The position numbers and the translations under genes were made by a program. Under the pieces are notes generated by a model, which saw only the letters and a list, made by a program, of their open reading frames with translations, was not told the DNA's origin and made no database searches. A stretch of 64,000 nucleotides of DNA, from positions 1-64,000 of the forward strand of contig NZ_BMMS01000011.1 in assembly GCF_014646055.1 (NCBI RefSeq), read 5' to 3'. Source of the stretch: Wenjunlia tyrosinilytica. GTDB lineage: Bacteria > Actinomycetota > Actinomycetes > Streptomycetales > Streptomycetaceae. Shown here piece by piece: positions 46,081-56,275 of this stretch; the stretch's first letter is position 1; the number at the start of each line of letters is the position of its first letter.

Positions 46081-47298
46081 CTACCCCGCCGTGCCGCCGT
46101 CGAGCTGGTCGAGGGTGGCGGTGGAGGGGCCGCGGCGGCGGCGCAGCTCGCGGGCGGTCTGCTCGGCGCCGCGCAGGACCCGTACGGCGTTGCGCCAGGT
46201 GATCTTGGAAAGGTCCTCGCGGGACCAGCCCCGGTCCACGAGTTCGGCCAGCAGCCGCGGGTAGCCGCTGACGTCCTCCAGTCCCTCCGGCTGCCTGTCG
46301 ACGCCGTCGTAGTCGCCGCCGAGGCCGATGTGGTCGATCCCGGCTACCTCGCGCACGTGCTCGAGGTGCGCGACGACGTCCGCGAGGCCGGCCACGGGCC
46401 GGGGGTGGTCCAGGGAGTACTTCTCCACGGCGGGCAGGGCCGCGGCCCGGTCCTGGAGGTCGACGCCCTGCTCGCGCAGGGCGGCCGCGGCCTCCGTGGT
46501 CCAGTCGGCGACGGCCTGCGAGACGAACTTCGGGACGAAGGTCACCATGCACACGCCGCCGTTGTCCGGCAGCAGCTCCAGGACGTCGTCCGGGACATTG
46601 CGGGGGTGGTCGCAGACCGCCCGGGCCGAGGAGTGCGAGAAGACCACGGGGGCCTCGCCGACCCGCAGGGCGTCCCGCATGGTGTCGGCGGAGACATGGG
46701 AGAGGTCCACGAGCATGCCGACGCGGTTCATCTCCCGGACGACCTCCTCGCCGAAGGCGGTCAGGCCACCCGCCTCGGGCGCGTCGGTCGCCGAGTCCGC
46801 CCACGGCACGTTGTCGTTGTGCGTGAGCGTCATGTACCGCACGCCGAGGGTGTGCAGGGCGCGCAGCGTGGCGAGCGAGCAGTCGATGGAGTGGCCGCCC
46901 TCGGCGCCCATCAGCGAGGCGATCCGCCCGTAGCGGCGGGCGGTCTCCATCTCGTCGGCGGTCAGGGCGAGCCGGAGCTCGTCCGGGTGGGCCTCCACCA
47001 TGCGGTGGACGACGTCGATCTGCTCGAGCGTGGCGCTGACGGCGTGGTCGCCCCGGAGGGCGGTGGAGACGTAGACGGACCAGAACTGCGCACCGACCCC
47101 ACCCGCCCGCAGCCGCGGGATGTCGGTGTGGAACCGGCGCTCGCCCCCGGCCAGGTCCACGCGGTCGAGGTCGTAGCGGACGGTCCTGCGCAGCGCCCAC
47201 GGCAGGTCGTTGTGCCCGTCGACGACGGGGAACTCCTCGAGTACCGCGTGCGCCAGAGCGAGGCTGCCCGCCTCGCCGGTGTGATCCGTCTCCGTCAT
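46081..47298 (-). CDS. Membrane dipeptidase (M19 family)
   Basis: This 405-residue zinc dipeptidase is of the renal dipeptidase type. Zinc ligands show in [11 protein letters not shown] at the N-terminus, the bridging-Glu segment [22 protein letters not shown] and [16 protein letters not shown], with [13 protein letters not shown] near the C-terminus. No signal peptide is present, so it is probably cytosolic. The ATG overlaps the purE stop (ATGA), which makes it part of the purK-purE operon. Confidence 0.92.
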   Translation of the reverse strand: MTETDHTGEAGSLALAHAVLEEFPVVDGHNDLPWALRRTVRYDLDRVDLAGGERRFHTDIPRLRAGGVGAQFWSVYVSTALRGDHAVSATLEQIDVVHRMVEAHPDELRLALTADEMETARRYGRIASLMGAEGGHSIDCSLATLRALHTLGVRYMTLTHNDNVPWADSATDAPEAGGLTAFGEEVVREMNRVGMLVDLSHVSADTMRDALRVGEAPVVFSHSSARAVCDHPRNVPDDVLELLPDNGGVCMVTFVPKFVSQAVADWTTEAAAALREQGVDLQDRAAALPAVEKYSLDHPRPVAGLADVVAHLEHVREVAGIDHIGLGGDYDGVDRQPEGLEDVSGYPRLLAELVDRGWSREDLSKITWRNAVRVLRGAEQTARELRRRRGPSTATLDQLDGGTAG

Positions 47299-47831
47299 CG
47301 GTCCTGCTCTCTGAAGCCGAAGGTGGCGGTGCCCCCCACCTTGTTCCGCAGCCGACGGCCCTTCTCGGCCGCCTGTGCGTTCAGCTCCTCCTGGAACTGG
47401 CGCATCCTGTCCATCAACTCCCCGTCGTGGGCCGCGAGCATGCGTACGGCCAGGAGTCCGGCATTGCGGGCGCCCGCCACGGAGACGGTGGCGACGGGCA
47501 CACCCGCGGGCATCTGCACGATGGACAGCAGCGAGTCCATGCCGTCGAGGTACTTCAGCGGCACGGGGACACCGATGACGGGCAGCGGGGTCACGGAGGC
47601 GAGCATGCCGGGCAGGTGGGCGGCGCCCCCGGCTCCGGCGACGATGGCCTTCAGGCCGCGGCCGGCGGCGTTCTCGCCGTAGGCGACCATCTCCCGGGGC
47701 ATCCGGTGGGCGGAGACGACGTCGACCTCGTAGGGCACCTCGAACTCGTCGAGCGCCTGGGCGGCGGCCTCCATGACGGGCCAGTCGGAGTCGGATCCCA
47801 TGACGATTCCGACGAGGGGGCCGTTGCTCAT
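47295..47831 (-). CDS. purE: N5-carboxyaminoimidazole ribonucleotide mutase
   Basis: This 178-residue class I PurE moves the carboxyl group from N5-CAIR to give CAIR in purine synthesis. It has [13 protein letters not shown], the active-site SAHRMP (40-45) and [14 protein letters not shown]. The start overlaps the purK stop (ATGA) and the stop overlaps the dipeptidase start, so three genes are translationally coupled. Confidence 0.97.
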   Translation of the reverse strand: MSNGPLVGIVMGSDSDWPVMEAAAQALDEFEVPYEVDVVSAHRMPREMVAYGENAAGRGLKAIVAGAGGAAHLPGMLASVTPLPVIGVPVPLKYLDGMDSLLSIVQMPAGVPVATVSVAGARNAGLLAVRMLAAHDGELMDRMRQFQEELNAQAAEKGRRLRNKVGGTATFGFREQDR

Positions 47832-49039
47832 TCTGTGATCGTTCCTCGCAGGTAGTCGGCGGCGTGCCGGGCGCGGGCCCGCACCTCGTCGAGGTCGTCG
47901 CCGTAGGTGTTGACATGGCCGACCTTGCGACCGGGCTTCACGTCCTTGCCGTACATATGGATCTTCAGGGCGGGGTCGCGGGCCATGCAGTGCAGATAGC
48001 CGTAGTACATGTCGGGGTAGTCGCCGCCGAGGACGTTGGCCATCACGGTCCAGCGCACCCGGGGCCGCGGATCGCCGAGCGGGAGGTCGAGGACGGCCCG
48101 CAGGTGGTTGGCGAACTGCGAGGTGACCGCGCCGTCCTGGGTCCAGTGGCCGCTGTTGTGCGGGCGCATGGCCAGCTCATTGACGAGGATCCGGCCGTCG
48201 GCGGTCTCGAACAGCTCCACGGCGAGGTGGCCGACGACGCCGAGCTCCTTGGCGATGGTCAGCGCGATCCGCTGGGCCTCGCCGGACAGGGCCTCGGACA
48301 GGCCGGGGGCGGGGGCGATCACCTCGTTGCACACCCCGGAGACCTGGATGGACTCCACGACCGGATAGGCGACTGCCTGGCCGTGGGGGGAGCGGACGAC
48401 GTTGGCGGCGAGCTCGCGGGTGAAGGCGACCTTCTCCTCGGCGAGCACGGGGACCCCGGCGTGGAACGGCTCGGCGGCCTCGGTCTCGTCGCGGACGACC
48501 CACACGCCCTTGCCGTCGTAGCCGCCGCGCACGGTCTTGAGGACCACGGGCCAGCCGGCCTTCCCGCCCTCGGCTGCCTCTTGCCCGGCCCCGCCCGACC
48601 CGCCCGACCCGGCGGTCTCGGCGGTCTCGGCGGTCTCGGCGGCGAAGGCCGCCACGTCCGCCGGGTCCTCCACGATCCGGTGGCGCGGGCACGGCACCCC
48701 GATGGCGGTGAGCCTGGCCCGCATCACCCCCTTGTCGTGGGCGTGGATCAGCGCGTCGGGACCGGGGCGGACCACGACCCCGTCCGCCTCCAGCGCCCGC
48801 AGGTGCTCGGTGGGCACGTGCTCGTGGTCGAACGTGATCACGTCGCACCCCTCGGCGAACCGCCGAAGGGTCTCCAGGTCGCGGTAGTCGCCGACCACCA
48901 CGTCATTGACTGTCTGCGCTGCCGAGTCCTGGGGAGTGTCACTGAGCAGCTTGAACTTGATGCCGAGCGGGATGCCCGCCTCATGGGTCATGCGGGCGAG
49001 CTGGCCGCCACCGACCATGCCGACTACGGGGAATGTCAC
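47828..49039 (-). CDS. purK: N5-carboxyaminoimidazole ribonucleotide synthetase
   Basis: This 403-residue ATP-grasp enzyme makes N5-CAIR from AIR, bicarbonate and ATP. The N-terminus [22 protein letters not shown] starts at the GTG at 49039; the central ATP-grasp loop [18 protein letters not shown] and the C-terminal [19 protein letters not shown] are typical. A Gly/Ala/Glu-rich insertion (about residues 133-150) interrupts the ATP-grasp part. It leads the purK-purE-dipeptidase operon and is divergent from the GtrA gene. Confidence 0.97.
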   Translation of the reverse strand: MTFPVVGMVGGGQLARMTHEAGIPLGIKFKLLSDTPQDSAAQTVNDVVVGDYRDLETLRRFAEGCDVITFDHEHVPTEHLRALEADGVVVRPGPDALIHAHDKGVMRARLTAIGVPCPRHRIVEDPADVAAFAAETAETAETAGSGGSGGAGQEAAEGGKAGWPVVLKTVRGGYDGKGVWVVRDETEAAEPFHAGVPVLAEEKVAFTRELAANVVRSPHGQAVAYPVVESIQVSGVCNEVIAPAPGLSEALSGEAQRIALTIAKELGVVGHLAVELFETADGRILVNELAMRPHNSGHWTQDGAVTSQFANHLRAVLDLPLGDPRPRVRWTVMANVLGGDYPDMYYGYLHCMARDPALKIHMYGKDVKPGRKVGHVNTYGDDLDEVRARARHAADYLRGTITE

Positions 49040-49178
49040 GCCCCCAGGGTATCGGCCGCGGACCGGACGGGGCCCGCCCGGCCGTGCCCCGTACGCCGCT
49101 GCCCTGAGCTGCGCTTTCCCCCGATTGACCGTCCTTGGCGCGGCGGCCATACCGGTCGCCCACTAGCATGAGGTTCTG

Positions 49179-49727
49179 ATGACTGCCGAAAGACGGGGCT
49201 CCACGATCGCGATGAGTGCATTGCGCAGGCTGTACCTCAAGCTGAGGCTGATCGCCGCCGAACTGATGAAGTTCGGGGCCGTCGGGGCATTCGGCGTCGT
49301 GGTCAATATCGTGGTGTTCAACCTCTGCCTGCATTCGCTGAAGCTGCAGACGGTCCGCTCGGGAGTCATCGCCACGATCGTGGCCATCGCCACCAACTAC
49401 GTGGGCAACCGGTACTGGACCTACCGCAATTGCGACAAGAACCGCCGGACCCGGGAAATCACCCTGTTCCTGCTGTTCAGCGGCATCGGGCTGGTGATCG
49501 AGAACGGCATCCTGGCGCTGTCGCACTACGGTTTCGGCTTCACGTCCACCCTTGCGGACAATGTGGCGAAAAACGTCGTCGGACTCGGGCTCGGCACCCT
49601 CTTCCGTTTCTGGTCGTACCGCACCTGGGTTTTCCGGGCACTGCCCGCACGCGACGCCGTGGACGAGGCCGAGCGGATGCTGACCGAAAACGGGGGGAAG
49701 AGGCCGTACGTCGGCCGGCGCCCCTGA
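49179..49727 (+). CDS. GtrA family membrane protein
   Basis: This 182-residue protein has four predicted helices of the GtrA fold (FGAVGAFGVVVNIVVFN, SGVIATIVAIATNYVGNRYW, LFLLFSGIGLVIENGIL, NVVGLGLGTLFRFWSYRTWVF). GtrA proteins are thought to carry lipid-linked sugars or help flip them for wall polysaccharide synthesis. Mycobacteria also keep one next to purK. The ATG at 49179 is used, but an ATG at 49212 would also keep all helices. Confidence 0.88.
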   Translation: MTAERRGSTIAMSALRRLYLKLRLIAAELMKFGAVGAFGVVVNIVVFNLCLHSLKLQTVRSGVIATIVAIATNYVGNRYWTYRNCDKNRRTREITLFLLFSGIGLVIENGILALSHYGFGFTSTLADNVAKNVVGLGLGTLFRFWSYRTWVFRALPARDAVDEAERMLTENGGKRPYVGRRP

Positions 49728-49821
49728 ATAGCGGCCTATTGCGGAGCCGGTCCCGGGCGGGTTCTTCTCGCGCGTCCGCTTGTTCTTCTCCCGTGGCCGC
49801 TTCTCGCCGGACGGCTCGCGT

Positions 49822-51063
49822 TCATCCTTCTTCCACTTCCCGGCCCAGAAAGAGCGCGAAGACCGGCGGGCGCTGCTGGAGGAGTTCGAGACGGCCGCCG
49901 TCCGCCTCCGCGAGGTCCCGGGCGACCGCCAGGCCCAGCCCCGTGGAATTGCGGCCGCTCACCGTCCGCTCGAAGACCCTCGAGCCCAGGTCCGGGGGAA
50001 CGCCCGCGCCCTGGTCGGTGACCTCGACGACGACCTGGTTGCCGGTGACCCGCGTGTGCAGGTTCACATTGCCGTCGCCGTGCATCAGGGAGTTCTCGAT
50101 CAAGGTGGCCAGCACCTGAGCCACCGCCCCCGGCGTACCGACCGCCCGCAGCCCCGGTGCGCCCGAGCGCGAGACGGCCCGGCCCTCGCCCCGATAGGCG
50201 GGACGCCACTCCTCGATCTGCTGTTTGACCACCTCGTCGAGGTCGAAGGCGACGGCGGAGCCCGTCTTGGGGTCGCGCGAGTTCGTCAGCAGGCGCTGGA
50301 CGACGTCGGTCAGCCGCTCGACCTGCCCCAGCGCGATCGCCGCCTCCTCCTTGACCGTCTCGGTCTCGTCGGTGGCGATGATCTCCTCCAGCCGCATCGA
50401 CAGCGCGGTCAGCGGGGTGCGCAGCTGGTGGGAGGCGTCCGCGGCCAGGCGCCGCTCGGCGGTCAGCATCCTGGCGATCCGCTCGGCGCTGCTGTCCAGC
50501 ACATCGGCGACCCGGTCCAGCTCGGGCACGCCGTAGCGGCGGTGGCGCGGGCGCGGGTCGCCCGAGCCGAGTCTCTCGGCGGTCTCCGCGAGGTCGGTCA
50601 GGGGCGCGGTGAGCCTGCCCGCCTGCCGGATGGCGAGGACGACGGCGGCCAGGACGGCCAGGAGCGCCACGGCGAGGATCACCAGCAGGGTGCGGCCGAT
50701 CTCCTGGCCCACGGAGGAGTGGGACTCCTCGACGGTGACCTTCTCACCATTGGCGCCCGTCTGCACCGACCGGATGGCCTTGCCCGACGGCTTGGCGCCC
50801 AGCTCGATCGGGGCCTGCCCGCGCACCTCGATCCTGGCGTAGCGGTGGGCGCCGATCTGCCGCCGCAGCGCCTTGGCCGCCACCGGTTCCCCGGCGACCA
50901 GGCGGTTCTCCACCACGCTGATGAGCCGGACCGCCTCGGAGTCGACGCTCTCCTGGGCGCTGTTCTCGATCGTCCTGGTCTCCACCAGGACCAGCGAGAG
51001 GCCGAAGACGGAGATGACGACGAGGACCACGGCGAGCGTGGAGTTGATCATGCGGCGGCGCAT
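49822..51063 (-). CDS. Two-component sensor histidine kinase
   Basis: This 413-residue membrane kinase has an N-terminal helix at about 8-27, an extracytoplasmic sensor of about 95 residues, a second helix (about 125-145), HAMP, the H-box with phosphoacceptor His212 in ADASHQLRTPL, and HATPase motifs (LIENSLMHGDG, VTDQGAGVPP, GLGLAVARDLA). The sensor has no recognisable ligand fold. It is nine bases downstream of the response regulator, on the same strand. Its stimulus cannot be inferred, although envelope genes surround it. Confidence 0.93.
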   Translation of the reverse strand: MRRRMINSTLAVVLVVISVFGLSLVLVETRTIENSAQESVDSEAVRLISVVENRLVAGEPVAAKALRRQIGAHRYARIEVRGQAPIELGAKPSGKAIRSVQTGANGEKVTVEESHSSVGQEIGRTLLVILAVALLAVLAAVVLAIRQAGRLTAPLTDLAETAERLGSGDPRPRHRRYGVPELDRVADVLDSSAERIARMLTAERRLAADASHQLRTPLTALSMRLEEIIATDETETVKEEAAIALGQVERLTDVVQRLLTNSRDPKTGSAVAFDLDEVVKQQIEEWRPAYRGEGRAVSRSGAPGLRAVGTPGAVAQVLATLIENSLMHGDGNVNLHTRVTGNQVVVEVTDQGAGVPPDLGSRVFERTVSGRNSTGLGLAVARDLAEADGGRLELLQQRPPVFALFLGREVEEG

Positions 51064-51072
51064 GGAAAGAGG

Positions 51073-51753
<681 letters not shown>

Positions 51754-52057
51754 GTCCCGAGGATAGTCCGCTGACGATCGACATCAGGCGAGAGCCGGTG
51801 ACCGCGCCCGCGCCGAGCCGCTATGGCCGTCGTCACATTCGCCGGATACGTCCTTGGCCGGGACACGGGCGACGTAAGGTCAACCGGAATACCTTCTACC
51901 GCTTCGGGTCCTTCGGCCAACCCAAAAGGCGCCAAGGGGCCCGTTGTGGCGCAAGGTCGGCGCTGCCGGGCCCGGTCGGTCGACGACCTGTCCACCCGTG
52001 CGCCGGTCCTGGACGACAAGCGCGTACCGATCGCGCCCGGACAAGCGAGGAACGACC
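51754..52057. other. Divergent intergenic region, regulator/POT transporter
   Basis: The 304 bases between the response-regulator start and the transporter ATG contain open frames that read into the transporter gene but lack family similarity. No promoter or operator could be fixed with confidence. Confidence 0.5.
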
Positions 52058-53566
52058 ATGGCGTCAAGCCTGACGAAGGGCACCGCACAGGCGACCCCTG
52101 CCGGCGGCAAGACCTTCTTCGGCCACCCCCGCGGCCTGGCCACCCTCTTCATGACCGAGATGTGGGAGCGGTTCAGCTGGTACGGGATGCGCGGCATCCT
52201 CGTGCTGTACCTGACCGCCGCCGTCGCCGACGGCGGCATCGGTATGAAGGAGTCCACCGCGGTCGCCCTGTACGGCGTCTACAACGCGCTGGTCTACATG
52301 CTCGCCATGCCCGGAGGCTGGGTCGCCGACCGGCTCTGGGGCGCGCGCAGGGCGGTCCTCGTCGGCGGTGTCGTCATCGCCGCGGGCCACTTCGTCCTCG
52401 CCGTCCCGGCCGAGGCCACGTTCTACGTCGGCCTGCTGATGATCGCGATCGGTACCGGCCTGCTGAAGCCGAACATCTCCACGATGGTCGGCGGGCTGTA
52501 CAAGGACAGCGACAGCGCCCGGCGCGACGCCGGCTTCACCCTCTTCTACATGGCGATCAACATCGGCGCCTTCGCGGCCCCGCTGGTCGTCGGCACCGTC
52601 GGCGAGAAGGTCAACTGGCACCTCGGCTTCGGTATCGCCGGTGTCGGCATGGCGCTGGCCGTCATCCAGTACGCACTCGGCGGACGTCACCTCGGCGAGG
52701 TCGGCGCCACCGCGCCGACCCCGGCCTCCCCGGCCGAGCGCCGCGGGGTCCTGCGCAAGGCGGGCATGTGGCTCGGGGTCGCCGCCGTCGCCCTGGCCCT
52801 CGACCTGGTGACGGGCACCTACGACATCGAGCACGTCGTCAACGTCATGGCCGTCCTCGGCATCGTCGTGCCGATCGTCTACTTCGCGGTGATGTTCCGC
52901 AGCCCCTCGCTGACCGGCGCGGACCGCTCGAAGGTCAAGGCCTTCGTCTGGTTCTTCGTCACCTCGGTGCTGTTCTGGATGATCTACGACCAGTCCGGCT
53001 CGCTGCTGAACATCTTCTCCGAGGACAAGACCGACCGGGACATCGGCGGCTGGGAGTTCCCGGCGAGTTGGCTGCAGTCGGTCAACCCGGTCTACGTCAT
53101 CGCGCTCGCCCCGCTCTTCGCGACCGTCTGGGTGGCGCTCGCCAAGCGGCAGCGCGAGCCCAGCACGGTGACGAAGTTCGCCCTGGCGATGCTTCTCATC
53201 GGTGGCTCGTTCGGCGTCATGGCCCTGGCCGGCGCCGCCGCCGCGAACAGCGGCACCGGCAAGGTCACCGTCTTCTGGCTGCTCGCCGTCTACCTCGTCC
53301 AGACCATCGGGGAGATGTGCCTGTCCCCGGTCGGCCTGTCGCTGTCCACGAAGCTGGCCCCGGCGCAGTTCGCCAGCCAGATCATGGGCCTGTGGTTCCT
53401 GGCCACCGCGACCGGCAACGCGATCAACGGCTGGGCGACCAAGCTCAACGAACCGCTGGGCGACGCCGGGTACTACACCCTGTGGGCCGTCCTGGCCGTC
53501 CTGGGCGGTCTGGCCTTCATGGTGGCGCACAAGCGGATCCGCGCCTTGATGGGCGATGTGAAGTAG
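52058..53566 (+). CDS. POT family proton-coupled peptide transporter
   Basis: This 502-residue major-facilitator protein imports di- and tripeptides with protons. The family signatures are the first-helix motif EMWERFSWYGMRGILVLYL and TLFYMAINIGAFAAPLV in helix 5. About 14 helices are predicted. The ATG at 52058 follows GCGAGGAA. It is rightward and alone, ending at a strong hairpin. Confidence 0.95.
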   Translation: MASSLTKGTAQATPAGGKTFFGHPRGLATLFMTEMWERFSWYGMRGILVLYLTAAVADGGIGMKESTAVALYGVYNALVYMLAMPGGWVADRLWGARRAVLVGGVVIAAGHFVLAVPAEATFYVGLLMIAIGTGLLKPNISTMVGGLYKDSDSARRDAGFTLFYMAINIGAFAAPLVVGTVGEKVNWHLGFGIAGVGMALAVIQYALGGRHLGEVGATAPTPASPAERRGVLRKAGMWLGVAAVALALDLVTGTYDIEHVVNVMAVLGIVVPIVYFAVMFRSPSLTGADRSKVKAFVWFFVTSVLFWMIYDQSGSLLNIFSEDKTDRDIGGWEFPASWLQSVNPVYVIALAPLFATVWVALAKRQREPSTVTKFALAMLLIGGSFGVMALAGAAAANSGTGKVTVFWLLAVYLVQTIGEMCLSPVGLSLSTKLAPAQFASQIMGLWFLATATGNAINGWATKLNEPLGDAGYYTLWAVLAVLGGLAFMVAHKRIRALMGDVK

Positions 53567-53580
53567 TTCCCGCGCCATGC

Positions 53581-53621
53581 GCCCGCGGGTCCCGGCTCCT
53601 GGTGAGCCGGGGCCCGCGGGC
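53581..53621. terminator. Hairpin terminator between convergent genes
   Basis: There are 18-bp arms (53581-53598 and 53604-53621) with one mismatch and a five-base loop. It begins 14 bases after the peptide-transporter stop and ends 58 bases before the leftward LPNTG gene's stop, so it can end both transcripts. Confidence 0.8.
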
Positions 53622-53678
53622 GTTGCCGCAGGTGCGGTGCCCGTGGCTGCGGCTGTGCCTGTGTGCCGGCTGCGGCTG

Positions 53679-55193
53679 TCAGCGGCGCAGGCGGCGCCAC
53701 GGGGTGAAGGCGAACACGGCTCCGCCCACGAGGAGGAGAGTGCCCGCCATCAGGCCGAGGGCCCGCACCGAGCCGATGTTGCCCGCTCCCGTGTTCGGCA
53801 GGCCACCGGAGGTGGAGGCACCCGAGGCAGAGGTGCCGGAGGTGGAGGCGCCGGAAGTGGAGACGCCGCCCGAGGAGGTCGTGCCGCCCGAGGACGTCCC
53901 GCTGGAGGTCCCGCCCGCGACACCGCCCGACTGGCCCTTGACCTCGAGCCGGAGGGAGGCACCGGGGTCCTTCTCGGGGGTGCAGGTGGTCGTGGTCCCG
54001 AGCGCCTTCACGGTGAGCACGCCGGGCGTCAGGGTGACCTTGCCGGTCCTGCCCGGCTTGTAGAGGCCCTTGAGGTCGGGGATCTCGATGGGGTCACCGG
54101 CCTTGATGGGCCCGGGGTTCAGCGGGCCCTCGACACCGACCTCCCCTGTCTCGGCTCCGCCGACCTTCACTCGCATGCCGGGCTTGACGGAGTTGGCGGG
54201 GATGTCGGCCGGGCTGTCCATGACGCTCTTGCCGAAGTGGACGGTGAGGTCGTAGTTCCCCTTGTTCGACACGGCGTTCACGGTGACGCCGGACGTGGCC
54301 TTCTTGTCCCCGATCGGAGTCTTGCAGGCGTAGTCGACGGAGACCTCCTTGCCCTTGTACTCGGTGCCGTCGGGGTCACCGCTGCCACCGGTGGAGCCCC
54401 CGGTGGAGCCCGTGGAGCCGCCCGCCGTCCCTCCGGAGGCCGTGGTCCCGGAGCTCGTTCCGCCGGAGGCCGTGCCCCCCGACGTGCCCCCCGACGTGCC
54501 CCCCGACGTGCCCCCGGACGTGGTCCCACCGCCGACCGTCCCTCCGGAGGCCGTTCCGCCGCTCGTCGTTCCGCCACTCGTCGTTCCGCCGGAGGCGGTC
54601 GTGCCTCCGGACGTGGTGGTCCCGCCGCCGTCCGTCACCTCGACGGTGGCGCCCACCGTCACATGTTCCGTCGGCGTGCACTTGGTGTCGGTGGAGATGG
54701 GTTGGCTGACGTTGATGTTGTAGCCCCCCGGGGTGAGGGTGACCTCCCCCGCCTTGGTGAGTTTGAGCGTGGCCTTCATGTCGGACAGCTTCATGTCGGA
54801 GTTCTTCGGGATCGGCGGGTTCTTGCGCTCGCCCTCGACGGCGAGGGTGCCGGACTGCGCTCCCCCGACGGTGATCCTGCCCGTCGGTTTGACCGTGTCC
54901 GCCTTCAGATCCAGCACATCCGGGTTCTTCGACGCCGCCTGGACCGTCTTCCACACCACCGTGATCTCGTCGCCCACCTTCGCCGTGGCCGGGGCCCGGA
55001 TGTCGGCCTTCGTCGCGCCCTCGACCGGTGGCAGACCGGAGATGGGCGGCGGTATGCATTCGGTGGCGAAGGAGACCTCGGCGGCGCCCGCCGGGGCCGC
55101 GGTCGGCAGCAGCGAGCCACCGCCGGCCATGAGCACGGCGCCCACCGCGATCGCGGTCCGGCTCCTGGGGGGTCGCCTGAGTTGCGTTCTCAC
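53679..55193 (-). CDS. LPxTG-type surface protein with two repeated domains
   Basis: This 504-residue exported protein has a signal peptide (TAIAVGAVLMAGGGSLLP). It has an A domain (FATECIPPPISGLPPVEG; about 35-180), a long Gly/Thr/Ser linker of GGT-S repeats, a B domain (VDYACKTPIGDK to ALGTTTTCTPE; about 285-430), a second Ser/Thr-rich linker and a sorting signal LPNTG, hydrophobic helix and RRLRR. The A domain recurs in the gene at 57430 and the B domain in the gene at 58942. The GTG at 55193 overlaps the stop of the upstream gene (GTGA). It is the last gene of the five-gene surface cluster. Each domain starts and ends near a Cys, suggesting a disulfide. Confidence 0.82.
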   Translation of the reverse strand: MRTQLRRPPRSRTAIAVGAVLMAGGGSLLPTAAPAGAAEVSFATECIPPPISGLPPVEGATKADIRAPATAKVGDEITVVWKTVQAASKNPDVLDLKADTVKPTGRITVGGAQSGTLAVEGERKNPPIPKNSDMKLSDMKATLKLTKAGEVTLTPGGYNINVSQPISTDTKCTPTEHVTVGATVEVTDGGGTTTSGGTTASGGTTSGGTTSGGTASGGTVGGGTTSGGTSGGTSGGTSGGTASGGTSSGTTASGGTAGGSTGSTGGSTGGSGDPDGTEYKGKEVSVDYACKTPIGDKKATSGVTVNAVSNKGNYDLTVHFGKSVMDSPADIPANSVKPGMRVKVGGAETGEVGVEGPLNPGPIKAGDPIEIPDLKGLYKPGRTGKVTLTPGVLTVKALGTTTTCTPEKDPGASLRLEVKGQSGGVAGGTSSGTSSGGTTSSGGVSTSGASTSGTSASGASTSGGLPNTGAGNIGSVRALGLMAGTLLLVGGAVFAFTPWRRLRR

Positions 55194-56275
55194 GTGCTTC
55201 CCTTCCTGCGGTTGGAGGTGGCGGGCAACGTGTCCGGCGCGAACCACGGGAGGGCGGCGGCCTCGCCCTCGGTCGTCGCGGCGGGACCGGTTCCGTTGCG
55301 GTCGCCCTTGCCGTTGCCGTTGCCGCGGCTGTGGGGCCTGTCGTTGCCCTTGCCGCGGCCGGTGCGCCTGCCCTTGCCGTTGGCGTTCCCGTGAGTGTTG
55401 AAGCGGTTCACGACCTCGAGCCCGATGCGGAAGATCCCGGCGGGAACGACGGTGAACAGCAGCACCCAGAACAGCGTCGCCCCCCAGGGCCGCGGCGCCG
55501 TCCAGGTCTTCTCCGCCAGCAGCCTGCCGCCGTACTCGAGGGAGACCTTGTAGTCGCCGTGCGCGCCCATCGCCAGCTCGACGGGGAATCGGATGTCCTG
55601 TCTGCCGCCGGAGGCGATGGTGCCCTCCCAGCGCACCTCCTCCCACCGCGGCGCGTACACCGAGTGCGCCGTACCCACCCGAAAGGCCGGGTTGCGGGCG
55701 GGTGCGGAGCCCATATTGCCCACGGTGACGACGAGCGTGCGGTGCGCAGGGGCGCCGAACCAGTTGAGGAAGCCGTTGGAGCCCTCCAGCCGCACCCCGA
55801 GCGCGGCCAGGCGGGCCGAGGTGCCGCCGCGCTCGGGCAGCGGTGCGACGGGGTGGCCCGCGACGGTGAACGGGACGTCGACGACGGCGGGTTCCGCGCC
55901 GGTCACGGTCGCGATGTGCACCACGCAGGGGCAGGGCTTGGGGGGCTCGGCGACCGGGAGCCGCACCGACAGCCGGCCGCGGGCGTCCGTGGTCGCGGCC
56001 TTGCCCGTGGAGTTGGCGCAGGAACCGGTGCCCCCGATGGCGTTCTGCCCGCAGACCAGGAGGGTGAGGAGGGCATGCGGCTTCCAGCCGCGCCCGGTCA
56101 CGGTGACGCGCCCGCCCGCGCCGCCCTCCCGGGGAGTGACATCGGCGGTGGGACGGGAGGCGGCGTACGCGGGCGGCTCACCGGGCAGCGCGGGCACCGC
56201 GGCCGCGCACAGCAGGAGGGCCGGCAGGATCCGGGCGACGCCCCTCGCGGTGCGGGGGTGGACACGGTGCCTCAC
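55190..56275 (-). CDS. Membrane-anchored envelope protein, Ig-like
   Basis: This 361-residue protein has an N-terminal signal (ILPALLLCAAAVPALPG), an extracytoplasmic region whose first module (VTPREGGAGGRVTVTGRGW) resembles neocarzinostatin-like or other Ig-type folds, and a second beta-rich module (LVVTVGNMGSAPARNPAF). One membrane helix (LFWVLLFTVVPAGIFRIGL) and a cytoplasmic basic/Gly/Asn-rich tail follow. The function is unknown. The start and stop both overlap neighbours as GTGA, so it is made in step with the DUF916-type protein and the LPNTG protein. Confidence 0.72.
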   Translation of the reverse strand: MRHRVHPRTARGVARILPALLLCAAAVPALPGEPPAYAASRPTADVTPREGGAGGRVTVTGRGWKPHALLTLLVCGQNAIGGTGSCANSTGKAATTDARGRLSVRLPVAEPPKPCPCVVHIATVTGAEPAVVDVPFTVAGHPVAPLPERGGTSARLAALGVRLEGSNGFLNWFGAPAHRTLVVTVGNMGSAPARNPAFRVGTAHSVYAPRWEEVRWEGTIASGGRQDIRFPVELAMGAHGDYKVSLEYGGRLLAEKTWTAPRPWGATLFWVLLFTVVPAGIFRIGLEVVNRFNTHGNANGKGRRTGRGKGNDRPHSRGNGNGKGDRNGTGPAATTEGEAAALPWFAPDTLPATSNRRKGST